Assembly: GCA_030649435.1 (NCBI GenBank)
Contig: JAUSKE010000195.1
Span: 1 to 17,512 of the forward strand
Direction: 5' to 3'
Source of the DNA: Deltaproteobacteria bacterium
Lineage (GTDB): Bacteria > UBA10199 > JACPAL01 > JACOUP01
Length of the DNA: 17,512 bases
The notes under the pieces were generated by a model, which was not told where the DNA came from, did no database searches, and worked only from the letters and a program-made list of their open reading frames with translations. Shown here piece by piece: positions 1-5,769 of this stretch. Made by a program: the position numbers and the translations under genes. Position 1 is the stretch's first letter. Every line of letters begins with the position of its first letter.

Positions 1-1004
1 GCCTGAAGGAAACGGTTTTCAAAAATATTTTCAGTGATCACGCTCGTTCCGGTGGCGGTCGTCATCAAGGCCATGAACTGCGCCTGAAAGTCTGTGGCAA
101 AACCGGGGTAGGGGGCGGTGATGACATCAGAGGCCATGAGAGGGAGGTCGGCGGTGAGGTGGATCCGGTGTTCTTCTTCGCTGATCTTGACCCCAGCCTC
201 ACGGAGTTTGGAGATCAGCGCTTCTAGCATCAGCGGTTCGATCCCTTCTACCCAAACATCCCCTCCGGTCATGGCGGCGGCGATCAAAAAAGTCCCTGCC
301 TCGATCCGGTCGGCGATCACCCGATGGGTTGTCCCTTTTAATTCATCGACCCCTTCCACGGTGATGGTGCCGGTGCCGGCCCCAAAGACACGTGCCCCCA
401 TCTTGTTTAAGGCGTTTGCGAGGTCAACGACCTCCGGTTCTTGGGCGGCGTTTTCCAAAATCGTTTCTCCATCGGCGAGCGCAGCGGCCATCATCACATT
501 TTCGGTGCCGGTGACGGTGACGGTGTCAAAATGAATTTTGGCCCCATGGAGTTTTTTGGCTCGGGCGATGACGTACCCTTGTTCAATCTGAATTTTGGCC
601 CCCATCTGCTCAAACGCCTTGAGATGTAGGTTGATCGGTCGTGCACCGATCGCACAGCCACCGGGGAGAGAGACCTTGGCCTTCTTCACCCGCGCGAGGA
701 GCGGCCCCATGACGAGTACCGAGGCACGCATCGTTTTGACGAGGTCGTAGGTGGCGGTAAAACTGCGCATCCCGTTGGAGGAGACCGAGACCCGTCCGTT
801 CTTTTTCGGATCGACATCAAGGCCTAATTTTTCCAACAGGCGGCAGGTGGTCCGGATGTCACGAAGCTCTGGGATATTTTCGAATTCGTTCCACCCTTCA
901 GTGAGGATGGAGGAGAAGAGGATCGGCAGCGCCGCATTTTTTGCACCACTGACCTGTACAGTCCCTTTGAGCCGGCGCCCCCCCTGAATAATAATTTTGT
1001 CCAT
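1..1004 (-). CDS. murA: MurA, UDP-N-acetylglucosamine 1-carboxyvinyltransferase (3' end missing)
   Basis: MurA transfers enolpyruvate from PEP to UDP-GlcNAc, the first committed cytoplasmic step of peptidoglycan synthesis. About 334 residues are present from the ATG at 1004; the window start cuts off roughly the last 85 of the usual ~420. I read it by translating the reverse strand: it opens MDKIIIQGGRRLKGTVQVSG, has the catalytic Lys22-Asn23 pair (GAKNAALP), the PEP-binding loop PGGCAIGARPINLH with Cys117, and YPGFATDFQAQF near residue 305 with the catalytic-region Asp. Cys117 rather than Asp predicts fosfomycin sensitivity (family knowledge). It is last in the rpmE-prfA-prmC-murA string, but a 122-bp gap holding three hairpins separates it from prmC, so it may have its own promoter. 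No Shine-Dalgarno sequence precedes the ATG. Identity is very secure. Confidence 0.96.
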   Translation of the reverse strand, partial: MDKIIIQGGRRLKGTVQVSGAKNAALPILFSSILTEGWNEFENIPELRDIRTTCRLLEKLGLDVDPKKNGRVSVSSNGMRSFTATYDLVKTMRASVLVMGPLLARVKKAKVSLPGGCAIGARPINLHLKAFEQMGAKIQIEQGYVIARAKKLHGAKIHFDTVTVTGTENVMMAAALADGETILENAAQEPEVVDLANALNKMGARVFGAGTGTITVEGVDELKGTTHRVIADRIEAGTFLIAAAMTGGDVWVEGIEPLMLEALISKLREAGVKISEEEHRIHLTADLPLMASDVITAPYPGFATDFQAQFMALMTTATGTSVITENIFENRFLQ

Positions 1005-1013
1005 GTTGCCGGA

Positions 1014-1042
1014 GAATTAGCAGAGGGGAAGAGAACGGTCAA
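1014..1042 (-). promoter_or_regulatory. Possible murA promoter, leaderless type
   Basis: On the minus strand TTGACC (1042-1037) is followed after 17 nt by TAATTC (1019-1014), preceded by TGC as in an extended -10. The -35 matches 5/6, the -10 only about 2/6. A start 7 nt further on would leave only about 3 nt before the murA ATG. Weak prediction; it matters mainly because other genes here show the same spacing. Confidence 0.3.
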
Positions 1043-1047
1043 CGCTC

Positions 1048-1127
1048 AAAAAAATTATAAGGCCCAAAGGGCCTGAGAGGGGGAGGCTCCATCTGGCTTA
1101 GCCAGTGGAGGGGGCGACGTGAGCCCC
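1048..1127 (-). terminator. Stacked hairpins with a rho-independent terminator after prmC
   Basis: Reading the minus strand away from prmC there are three stems: GGGGC/GCCCC (1127-1111, overlapping the prmC stop), CTCCA-CTGGC/GCCAG-TGGAG with one bulged base (1110-1087), and AGGCCC-TTT-GGGCCT (1074-1060). The last is followed by TATAATTTTTTT (1059-1048), a terminator-like T tract. The T tract also contains a perfect TATAAT -10 hexamer, though no good -35 lies 16-18 nt upstream. Read-through, attenuation or a second murA promoter are all possible. Confidence 0.6.
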
Positions 1128-1957
1128 TAAAGACAAACAATGAGGATCCTGTCGATGCCGTTGTAGTCCTTTATAAAGGAGGGGGGAGAAAAAGTCCGGA
1201 TCTCTTTTTCAAGTGGCCCTCTTTGTCCTTCGCCGATCTCGAGCAAGAGCGTCCCCGGTTTCTTCAAATAGCGAGACGCTTCTTTGAAAATCCTCTGGTA
1301 GACTTCAATCCCAGTCGGTCCGGCAATGAGTGCCCCGCGTGGTTCATAGTCACGAACCTCCGCCTGCAGTGTTGGCCATTCCGAATCAGCAATATAAGGA
1401 GGGTTGGAGACAATCAAGTCGTAGAGGGATGGTTCCGGAAAAAGATCGGCCTTAATGAATTCAATTTGGGCCTCGACGCCGTTATTCTTGGCATTCCGGC
1501 GGGCAAGCGTTAATGCCTCGGGGGAAATATCGGTCGCGGTAATTTTTGCTTGGGGGAGATTTTTGGCGAGTGCGATAGAGATACACCCTGAGCCAGTTCC
1601 AATATCAAGAATGTTGACCGAAGAAGTTTTTAACGCCTCCTCCACCAACAACTCCGTCTCCGGCCGTGGGATCAGGACCGATCGGTCGACTTGGATCTTG
1701 AGCCCCCAAAATTCGGTCTCTCCCAAAATATATTGCAACGGTTCCCGCTGGGCACGGCGCTGGATCAGCTCTTTGAACGGGGCTAATTTTTCTTCGGGAA
1801 TTTTTTTGTCGTGACCGGTGTAGAGGTCGATTCTCTTTAGACCCAAGACAGAAGCCAGGAGCAGTTCAGCATCGAGGCGGGGGTTCGGGATTTCTTTTTT
1901 TTCGAAGAAAGAAGTGGTCCACTGGAGTAGCGAGAGGATGGTCCAGTCCTGGCTCAT
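1127..1957 (-). CDS. prmC: PrmC (HemK), release-factor glutamine N5-methyltransferase
   Basis: PrmC uses S-adenosylmethionine to methylate the glutamine of the GGQ motif of RF1 and RF2 in the cytoplasm, which speeds peptide release. The 276-residue protein is of family length. It shows the N-terminal helical RF-binding domain (about 1-90), the PRPET segment at 97-101, the SAM motif I DIGTGSG at 118-124, an acidic ribose-binding position in ATDIS near 143, and the diagnostic NPPY tetrapeptide at 185-188 that holds the target amide. Its ATG lies one base after the prfA stop, so translation is probably coupled to that of its own substrate, RF1. No strong Shine-Dalgarno sequence is visible. Confidence 0.97.
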   Translation of the reverse strand: MSQDWTILSLLQWTTSFFEKKEIPNPRLDAELLLASVLGLKRIDLYTGHDKKIPEEKLAPFKELIQRRAQREPLQYILGETEFWGLKIQVDRSVLIPRPETELLVEEALKTSSVNILDIGTGSGCISIALAKNLPQAKITATDISPEALTLARRNAKNNGVEAQIEFIKADLFPEPSLYDLIVSNPPYIADSEWPTLQAEVRDYEPRGALIAGPTGIEVYQRIFKEASRYLKKPGTLLLEIGEGQRGPLEKEIRTFSPPSFIKDYNGIDRILIVCL

Positions 1958-1958
1958 C

Positions 1959-3026
1959 TTATTCTTGTGCCGCTTGCAACGCCTCGGCCTGGAAAAAATT
2001 TCTCAACGGAGGGATGATCTCTTCTAAGTGTCCTTCCAACACATGATCCAGTTGGTGAAGGGTCAGTCCAATCCGGTGGTCGGTCAGGCGATTTTGAGGG
2101 AAATTGTAGGTTCGGATTTTTTCACTCCGGTCGCCGGAGCCGATCATCGATTTGCGGGCCTTTGTTTCTGCCTCTTGCTGTCGCTTCTGTTCAGCCTCGA
2201 GCAGGCGCGACTTTAGAATCTTCATCGCCTTCGCGCGGTTTTTGATTTGTGATCGTTCATCCCGGCAGACGACGACCAGTCCCGAAGGTCTGTGGGTGAG
2301 CCTGACGGCGGAGTCGGTGGTGTTAACCCCTTGTCCCCCTGGCCCCGAGGCCCGAAAGACATCAATCTGTAAATCTTTTTCATCGACTTGAACGTCCAGA
2401 TCATCCGCCTCTGGCAAGACAACAACCGTGACCGCCGAGGTGTGGATCCGTCCGGAGGCCTCCGTTTTTGGAACCCGCTGCACACGGTGGATGCCGCTTT
2501 CATATTTGAGATCGCTGTAAACATTGGTGCCGGCAATCAGCACGATCACCTCTTTAAAACCACCGATACCGGTTGGATTCAGGTCCATCACTTCGACACG
2601 CCACCCGCGGGTTTCGGCATATTTGCTGTACATCCGATAGAGGTCGGCGGCAAAGAGTGCCGCTTCTTCCCCCCCCGTGCCAGCGCGAATCTCTAACAGG
2701 ATATTTTTGTCGTCGTTTGGGTCCTTCGGCAGGAGGAGGATTTTTAGTTGCCCCTCCAAAACTGTTTTTTCGTTTTGAAGGCGGGTCAATTCATCCTTCG
2801 CCATCTTCCGCATCTCCTCATCTTTTTCCTTGAGGAGCTCTTTGTTCTCTTCGATCTCAGCTTCGACCTTCTTCAGGTGTCGGTAGGTCCCGATGAGCGG
2901 TTTTAGGTCGGAATGTTCTTTGGAAAGCTTTCGGTAGTGGGTGGGGTCCTGCGTGACACGAGGGTCGGACAGTTGCGTCTCGAGAGACTCGTACCTCTTC
3001 TCCACCTCGTCCAGTTTCTGGAACAT
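1959..3026 (-). CDS. prfA: Peptide chain release factor 1 (RF1)
   Basis: RF1 reads UAA and UAG in the ribosomal A site and triggers hydrolysis of the finished peptide. The 355 residues match the usual RF1 length. The stop-codon reading motif is the RF1-type PxT (PKT, 186-188, in RVQRVPKTEASGRIHTSA) rather than the SPF of RF2. GGQ is at 230-232 in RASGPGGQGVNTTDSAVRLTH, with Gln232 the PrmC target. The N-terminus is an alpha-helical, coiled-coil-like domain, and the conserved tail segment with FPQNRLTDHRI is present. The ATG at 3026 gives the normal RF1 N-terminus, but it is preceded by only four bases (AAAT) after a REP-like hairpin, leaving no Shine-Dalgarno sequence. Adjacent prmC modifies this protein. 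Confidence 0.97.
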   Translation of the reverse strand: MFQKLDEVEKRYESLETQLSDPRVTQDPTHYRKLSKEHSDLKPLIGTYRHLKKVEAEIEENKELLKEKDEEMRKMAKDELTRLQNEKTVLEGQLKILLLPKDPNDDKNILLEIRAGTGGEEAALFAADLYRMYSKYAETRGWRVEVMDLNPTGIGGFKEVIVLIAGTNVYSDLKYESGIHRVQRVPKTEASGRIHTSAVTVVVLPEADDLDVQVDEKDLQIDVFRASGPGGQGVNTTDSAVRLTHRPSGLVVVCRDERSQIKNRAKAMKILKSRLLEAEQKRQQEAETKARKSMIGSGDRSEKIRTYNFPQNRLTDHRIGLTLHQLDHVLEGHLEEIIPPLRNFFQAEALQAAQE

Positions 3027-3030
3027 ATTT

Positions 3031-3095
3031 GTAGGGGCGATCCCCTGTGATCGCCCTTTTCAATGAGTAGGGCAGACACAGGGGTCTGCCCCTAC
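3031..3095. repeat. Pair of REP-like hairpins facing each other
   Basis: Two related imperfect palindromes fill the rpmE-prfA gap. On plus, 3031-3056 reads GTAGGGGCGATC-CCCTGT-GATCGCCC. On minus, 3095-3067 reads GTAGGGGCAGAC-CCCTGT-GTCTGCCCTAC. Head (GTAGGGGC) and loop (CCCTGT) are identical, while the stem differs by compensating pairs (GATC/GATC versus AGAC/GTCT). Such GTAGGGGC-headed palindromes resemble REP/RAYT-type dispersed repeats; that class is recalled, not searched. The pair sits inside a probable operon and could form mRNA hairpins that stabilise or attenuate. Confidence 0.7.
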
Positions 3096-3096
3096 G

Positions 3097-3306
3097 TTAA
3101 TTGGTTGTTTTTTTGGCGTAACGCTTTTGAAACCGTTCGACACGACCGGCGGTGTCGATCAGCTTATGTTTGCCGGTAAAGAAGGGGTGGCACTTGGAAC
3201 AAATCGCAATCGAGGTCTCTTTCGAGGTCGAGGCGGTCTCAATGATGTTGCCGCAGCCGCAGACGATCTTCACATCGTAATAAGCGGGATGGATTTTCTC
3301 TTTCAT
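3097..3306 (-). CDS. rpmE: Ribosomal protein L31, zinc-binding form
   Basis: L31 is a small protein of the 50S subunit that bridges to the 30S head. The 69 residues match the normal size. It opens MKEKIHPAYYDVKIVCGCGN and has the four zinc ligands of the C+ form: Cys16, Cys18, Cys36 and Cys39 (CGCG and CSKC). HPFFTGKHKLIDTAGRVERFQKRY segments are typical of the family. The C+ form is the one used when zinc is plentiful; no zinc-free paralogue is in the window. It leads the rpmE-prfA-prmC string, with the hairpin pair between it and prfA. The ATG lacks a Shine-Dalgarno sequence (upstream bases CCACTCCCTT). Confidence 0.97.
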   Translation of the reverse strand: MKEKIHPAYYDVKIVCGCGNIIETASTSKETSIAICSKCHPFFTGKHKLIDTAGRVERFQKRYAKKTTN

Positions 3307-3318
3307 AAGGGAGTGGCG

Positions 3319-3346
3319 TCTATCATGGGATGTGGAGGGGTGGCAA
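3319..3346 (-). promoter_or_regulatory. Possible rpmE promoter
   Basis: Minus-strand TTGCCA (3346-3341) and GATAGA (3324-3319) are spaced by 16 nt. The predicted start would be about 6 nt before the rpmE ATG. The match is moderate (-35 5/6, -10 3/6) and not decisive. Confidence 0.3.
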
Positions 3347-3360
3347 GGGGAAATTTCGTC

Positions 3361-3384
3361 GGGGCGTGATTAATCACGCCCTAC
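3361..3384. repeat. Perfect 20-bp palindrome with REP-like head
   Basis: Arms GGGCGTGATT (3362-3371) and AATCACGCCC (3372-3381) are exact reverse complements with no loop. On the minus strand it is headed by GTAG, as in the hairpins at 3031-3095, and the TAG of that head is the stop codon of the small ORF 3381-3635. It may be a third copy of the same repeat type with a different stem, or a terminator without a T tract. Confidence 0.6.
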
Positions 3385-3635
3385 TTGACCTGATCGAGGT
3401 AGGCGACGAGATGATTATCCGGGACCTGGTTTTCAGAATTTTTCTTGTCTGAGGGGCTTGAGATCATCTCAAAACGATCGATCGAACGGGTCTGTCGTGC
3501 CATATGCCCGAGGGTGTTACACCCGAGGGAGTTTGAGGTGGTCGGTGGCGGTTCGTTCCCTGTCGACTCTGGGGAGATCCCATTCAAGAGGCGTCGAAGG
3601 AATCCTTGGGGGGCTGAATTTCGGATGGTGGACAT
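3381..3635 (-). CDS. Short hypothetical protein behind a sigma-54 promoter
   Basis: I do not recognise this 84-residue ORF (starts MSTIRNSAPQGFLRRLLNGI, ends NHLVAYLDQVK). It is polar, with no transmembrane segment, signal peptide or known motif; the middle is rich in Ser, Thr, Pro and Asn and probably disordered, with two Cys-free ends and one internal Cys. Codons look like those of the neighbours. AAGGTG lies 2 bases before the ATG at 3635. A consensus sigma-54 element ends 17 nt upstream, so the transcript would begin about 6 nt before the ATG and would cut into that ribosome site. It could therefore be a leaderless gene, or the RNA could be non-coding. An antisense plus-strand reading (3458-3703) looks less natural. 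Confidence 0.45.
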   Translation of the reverse strand: MSTIRNSAPQGFLRRLLNGISPESTGNEPPPTTSNSLGCNTLGHMARQTRSIDRFEMISSPSDKKNSENQVPDNHLVAYLDQVK

Positions 3636-3651
3636 ATCACCTTGATAGAAG

Positions 3652-3667
3652 AGCAATTATTGTGCCA
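3652..3667 (-). promoter_or_regulatory. Sigma-54 (RpoN) -24/-12 promoter
   Basis: Minus strand 3667-3652 reads TGGCAC-A-ATAA-TTGCT, matching the TGGCACR-N4-TTGCW consensus at every fixed position. The GG (3666-3665) and GC (3654-3653) dinucleotides have the correct 12-base phase. The predicted start is near 3641. It lies in a 207-bp gap between divergent starts and points to the small ORF and rpmE beyond. An IHF-like site upstream supports it. rpoN and an activator are not in the window. Confidence 0.6.
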
Positions 3668-3700
3668 AGAGGCTCGGCTTTGATAATTCTAATTAGCTGC

Positions 3701-3713
3701 TAATATATTGATA
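3701..3713 (-). promoter_or_regulatory. IHF-consensus site upstream of the sigma-54 promoter
   Basis: Minus strand 3713-3701 reads TATCAA-TATA-TTA, a full match to WATCAA-N4-TTR. It is centred about 66 nt before the predicted sigma-54 start, within the usual range for a DNA bend between activator sites and promoter. The surrounding 3681-3730 is AT-rich, which raises the chance of a random match. A further partial dyad, GGGGACCTGAGACCCC (3769-3784), lies near -130 and is a loose candidate activator site. Confidence 0.45.
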
Positions 3714-3806
3714 TAGTTTAGTTTTTTATGACTAGCGAAAAGGGAATTTTAGGGGCTTGGCTGGTAAGGGGGACCTGAGACCCCAAACTGGTGTGAAAGG
3801 GGAAAA

Positions 3807-3835
3807 TTGACAAAGGGGCAGGTCCTAAGTTACAG
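3807..3835 (+). promoter_or_regulatory. Possible bioY promoter
   Basis: A perfect -35 TTGACA (3807-3812) is followed after 17 nt by TTACAG (3830-3835), a poor -10 (2/6). The predicted start is immediately before the bioY ATG at 3843. The TTG is in frame with bioY and could be mistaken for its start. No biotin (BirA) operator palindrome is visible. Confidence 0.3.
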
Positions 3836-3842
3836 GGATGGA

Positions 3843-4400
3843 ATGACCCTTCGTCAAATCGCTGTAACTGGGACACGACGGATCGTCGTTTCAAGGCATG
3901 CCGGCGCCCTCTTTTTTGCACTGGCGATCGGCCTTGGGGCCTCGCTCCGGGTCTACCTCCCGTTCACGCCGGTGCCGATCACCTGTCAGTCCCTTTTCAT
4001 CCTGTTCGGCGCCTCTCTTCTAAAAAGATATTATTCGTTGGAGATGATCGGGCTGTATCTCCTCTTTGGAGGGTTGGGCCTCCCGTTTTTCGCTGCTGGC
4101 ATTGGGGGATGGAGTTATCTTCTAGGGCCAACGGGCGGGTATCTCGTCGGTTTTGTCCTGATGACGGCGGTTTTGGGTTTTGGTCTCGATCATTGCCCAA
4201 AGCGGTGGCAGCAGCTTCTGCTTTTTGTTGTTGCGGCGAAGATTGTTTTTATCCCTGGGCTTCTTTGGCTAAAACTCTTCCTCCATGCTGACTGGAGCAA
4301 AACCTTGGCCCTTGGTTTTTATCCCTTTATTTTAGGCGATTTTCTGAAAATCGCCTTGGCCTTTTCGGCCTACACGGTTGTTTCCAGAAAGAAAAATTAA
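3843..4400 (+). CDS. bioY: BioY, biotin-binding S component of an ECF transporter
   Basis: BioY is the membrane protein that captures biotin, alone or with the EcfA/EcfT energising module. The 185-residue protein has about six hydrophobic segments and the family signatures LPFTPVPITCQSLFILFGA (about 39-57), GGLGLPFFAAGIGG and LLGPTGGYLVGF (93-104), plus PFILGDFLKIALA near the end. I chose the ATG at 3843, with AGGG five bases upstream, over the in-frame TTG at 3807, because the TTG belongs to a -35-like TTGACA and the extra 12 residues are not family-like. No ecfA/ecfT or biotin synthesis genes are near, so it is a solitary BioY. It converges on the dehydrogenase gene and shares the TTAA at its stop. 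Confidence 0.9.
   Translation: MTLRQIAVTGTRRIVVSRHAGALFFALAIGLGASLRVYLPFTPVPITCQSLFILFGASLLKRYYSLEMIGLYLLFGGLGLPFFAAGIGGWSYLLGPTGGYLVGFVLMTAVLGFGLDHCPKRWQQLLLFVVAAKIVFIPGLLWLKLFLHADWSKTLALGFYPFILGDFLKIALAFSAYTVVSRKKN
4335..4355. repeat. Perfect inverted repeat inside the 3' end of bioY
   Basis: GGCGATTTTC (4335-4344) and GAAAATCGCC (4346-4355) are exact complements around one base. It encodes GDFLKIA of BioY. It lies about 42 nt past the stop of the convergent dehydrogenase gene, so it could serve as that gene's 3' hairpin, although no T tract follows. A smaller stem, GGCC-TTTTC-GGCC, follows at 4358-4370. Confidence 0.5.
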
Positions 4401-5140
4401 CCAGCCATTGTGAGTCCGCCCGAAACCGACAACACCTGACCGGTGATGTAGTCCGCGGCGGGGGAGGCGAAGAAAGAAACTGCTTCGGCAATCTCCGACG
4501 GTTGGGCGATCCGTTTGAAGGGGATGATGTTGACGAACTGGTCTCGGAGTTTATCTGGGATGCAATCCTTATAAAGTTGGGTGTCGGTTGGGCCGGGGCA
4601 GATGCAATTCACACTCAGTTGGTAACGGGCCACTTCGCGGGCGAGTGCCTTGGTGAAGGCGATGATCCCCCCCTTGGCGGCGGAGTAGACGACCCCACGG
4701 AGTTGGCCGACCCGTCCGGCATCGGAGGCGATGTTCACAATCTTTCCCCCTTTTTGTTTGGAAAGTTCTTTCAGACAGGCATGAGCCACGAGGATCGGCG
4801 CCTTGAGGCTGATCGCGAGAACTTTATCCCAGTACGCCTCATCCTCTTCGACGAAGAAGCTATCGAGCGACCAGCCGATGTTGTTCACCAGGATATCGAT
4901 CTTGCCCCACTGTTTGACAACCTGAGAAACCGAGGATTCGATATCGCCTTTCTTGGTGCAATCCGTTTTGAAAAAGAGTGCTCTTCCCTTCTCAACGACG
5001 CTTACGGTCGCGTTGCCGGTGTCGCTATTCAGCTCGAAGATTGCCACCTTTGCCCCTTCGAGCGCCAGCTTTTCACAGATGGCTCGGCCGATCCCCTGAC
5101 CGCCACCGGTAACCACCGCCACCTTGTCTTTGAGTGTCAT
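4397..5140 (-). CDS. Short-chain dehydrogenase, BadH-like (2-hydroxycyclohexanecarboxyl-CoA dehydrogenase type)
   Basis: This is a classical 247-residue SDR that oxidises or reduces a hydroxyl/keto group with NAD(P). It shows the cofactor loop TGGGQGIG (11-18), NNIG (86-89; usually NNAG), Ser139, and Tyr152-xxx-Lys156. The stretches VNIASDAGRVG, CPGPTDT and the ending ITGQVLSVSGGLTMAG closely resemble BadH of anaerobic cyclohexanecarboxylate degradation as I remember it; FabG-type 3-oxoacyl-ACP reductase is the main alternative. The fourth catalytic residue, normally Asn in the segment I-N-L, is Ser111 here (AISLKA). No acyl-CoA ligase, dehydrogenase or other ring-degradation gene is adjacent, so the substrate is open. 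No clear Shine-Dalgarno sequence. Its stop overlaps that of bioY. Confidence 0.85.
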   Translation of the reverse strand: MTLKDKVAVVTGGGQGIGRAICEKLALEGAKVAIFELNSDTGNATVSVVEKGRALFFKTDCTKKGDIESSVSQVVKQWGKIDILVNNIGWSLDSFFVEEDEAYWDKVLAISLKAPILVAHACLKELSKQKGGKIVNIASDAGRVGQLRGVVYSAAKGGIIAFTKALAREVARYQLSVNCICPGPTDTQLYKDCIPDKLRDQFVNIIPFKRIAQPSEIAEAVSFFASPAADYITGQVLSVSGGLTMAG

Positions 5141-5219
5141 GTGTATGTAGTCAGGTGGAGATACCGCTCTCCCCCCGAACCCCCCATCTGTTAAGTCGAG
5201 ATTGCATCGTTCGCTCCGT

Positions 5220-5251
5220 TTGTCTGGACGGAGTCAATCCGATCCAGACAA
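5220..5251. repeat. Long hairpin between the dehydrogenase and pgpA
   Basis: Arms TTGTCTGGACGGA (from 5220) and TCCG-A-TCCAGACAA (to 5251) pair over 13 bp with a 5-nt loop and one bulged A. An alternative 6-bp stem, CTCCGT (5214-5219) with ACGGAG (5228-5233), is mutually exclusive with it. No T tract follows on either strand, so a simple terminator is unlikely. It could be an operator for either divergent gene, an RNA switch in a leader, or a degraded repeat. The rest of 5141-5325 shows nothing else that I can name. Confidence 0.5.
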
Positions 5252-5325
5252 TACTCGCTCACTATCCCGAACGGTGGTACAGAAAACTGTTTCTCATTTC
5301 AAGGGAAAATGGTACCGTCCCCTTC

Positions 5326-5769
5326 ATGAAAAAACTGATCCTTCTGCTTTCAAGCGGTCTTGGTGTTGGTTACCTCCCTTCCCCCGGCACGATCGGCAGC
5401 CTCTGGGGGGTTCTTCTCTTCTTTTGGCTTAAGAACCTTCCGCCATTTTTATATGGCTTCACGCTCCTCACTTTTATTTTAGTTTCTGTCTTTATCGCCG
5501 ATCAGGCGGAAGAACTTTTTGAAGACAAGGATTCCTCAAAGATCGTCATCGACGAAGTGGTCGGGATGATGATCGCCCTCTCTTTTCTCCCGTGGGACTT
5601 CAAAAATCTGTTGCTCGGGTTTCTTTTTTTCCGACTCTTTGATATTTTCAAACCATTCCCCTTAAGACGATTAGAAAATCTCTCTGGTGGGTGGGGGGTA
5701 GTGATGGATGATGTCGGGGCTGGCATTATGGCCAACCTGGCCCTGAGACTTTTCGCCTTTGCCTCATGA
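5326..5769 (+). CDS. pgpA: PgpA, phosphatidylglycerophosphatase A
   Basis: PgpA removes a phosphate from phosphatidylglycerophosphate to make phosphatidylglycerol in the inner membrane. The 147-residue protein has the family motifs in order: GLGVGYLPSPGTIGS (11-25), SKIVIDEVVGM (71-81), FRLFDIFKPFP (102-112) and DDVGAG (128-133), with hydrophobic segments between. I chose the ATG at 5326 because MKKLILLLSSGLG is the normal N-terminus; an open frame reaches back to 5134 but that part is not protein-like. No Shine-Dalgarno sequence is present (ACCGTCCCCTTC before ATG). It heads pgpA-cinA-recA-alaS and overlaps cinA by the four bases ATGA, so the two are translationally coupled. Confidence 0.92.
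   Translation: MKKLILLLSSGLGVGYLPSPGTIGSLWGVLLFFWLKNLPPFLYGFTLLTFILVSVFIADQAEELFEDKDSSKIVIDEVVGMMIALSFLPWDFKNLLLGFLFFRLFDIFKPFPLRRLENLSGGWGVVMDDVGAGIMANLALRLFAFAS

Noticed and set aside
3721..3842. BirA operator or biotin-responsive element before bioY
   Set aside because: No TTGTAAAC-type dyad is present.
5134..5325. N-terminal extension of PgpA
   Set aside because: The open frame continues upstream, but the translated part is not conserved-looking and contains the hairpin region.
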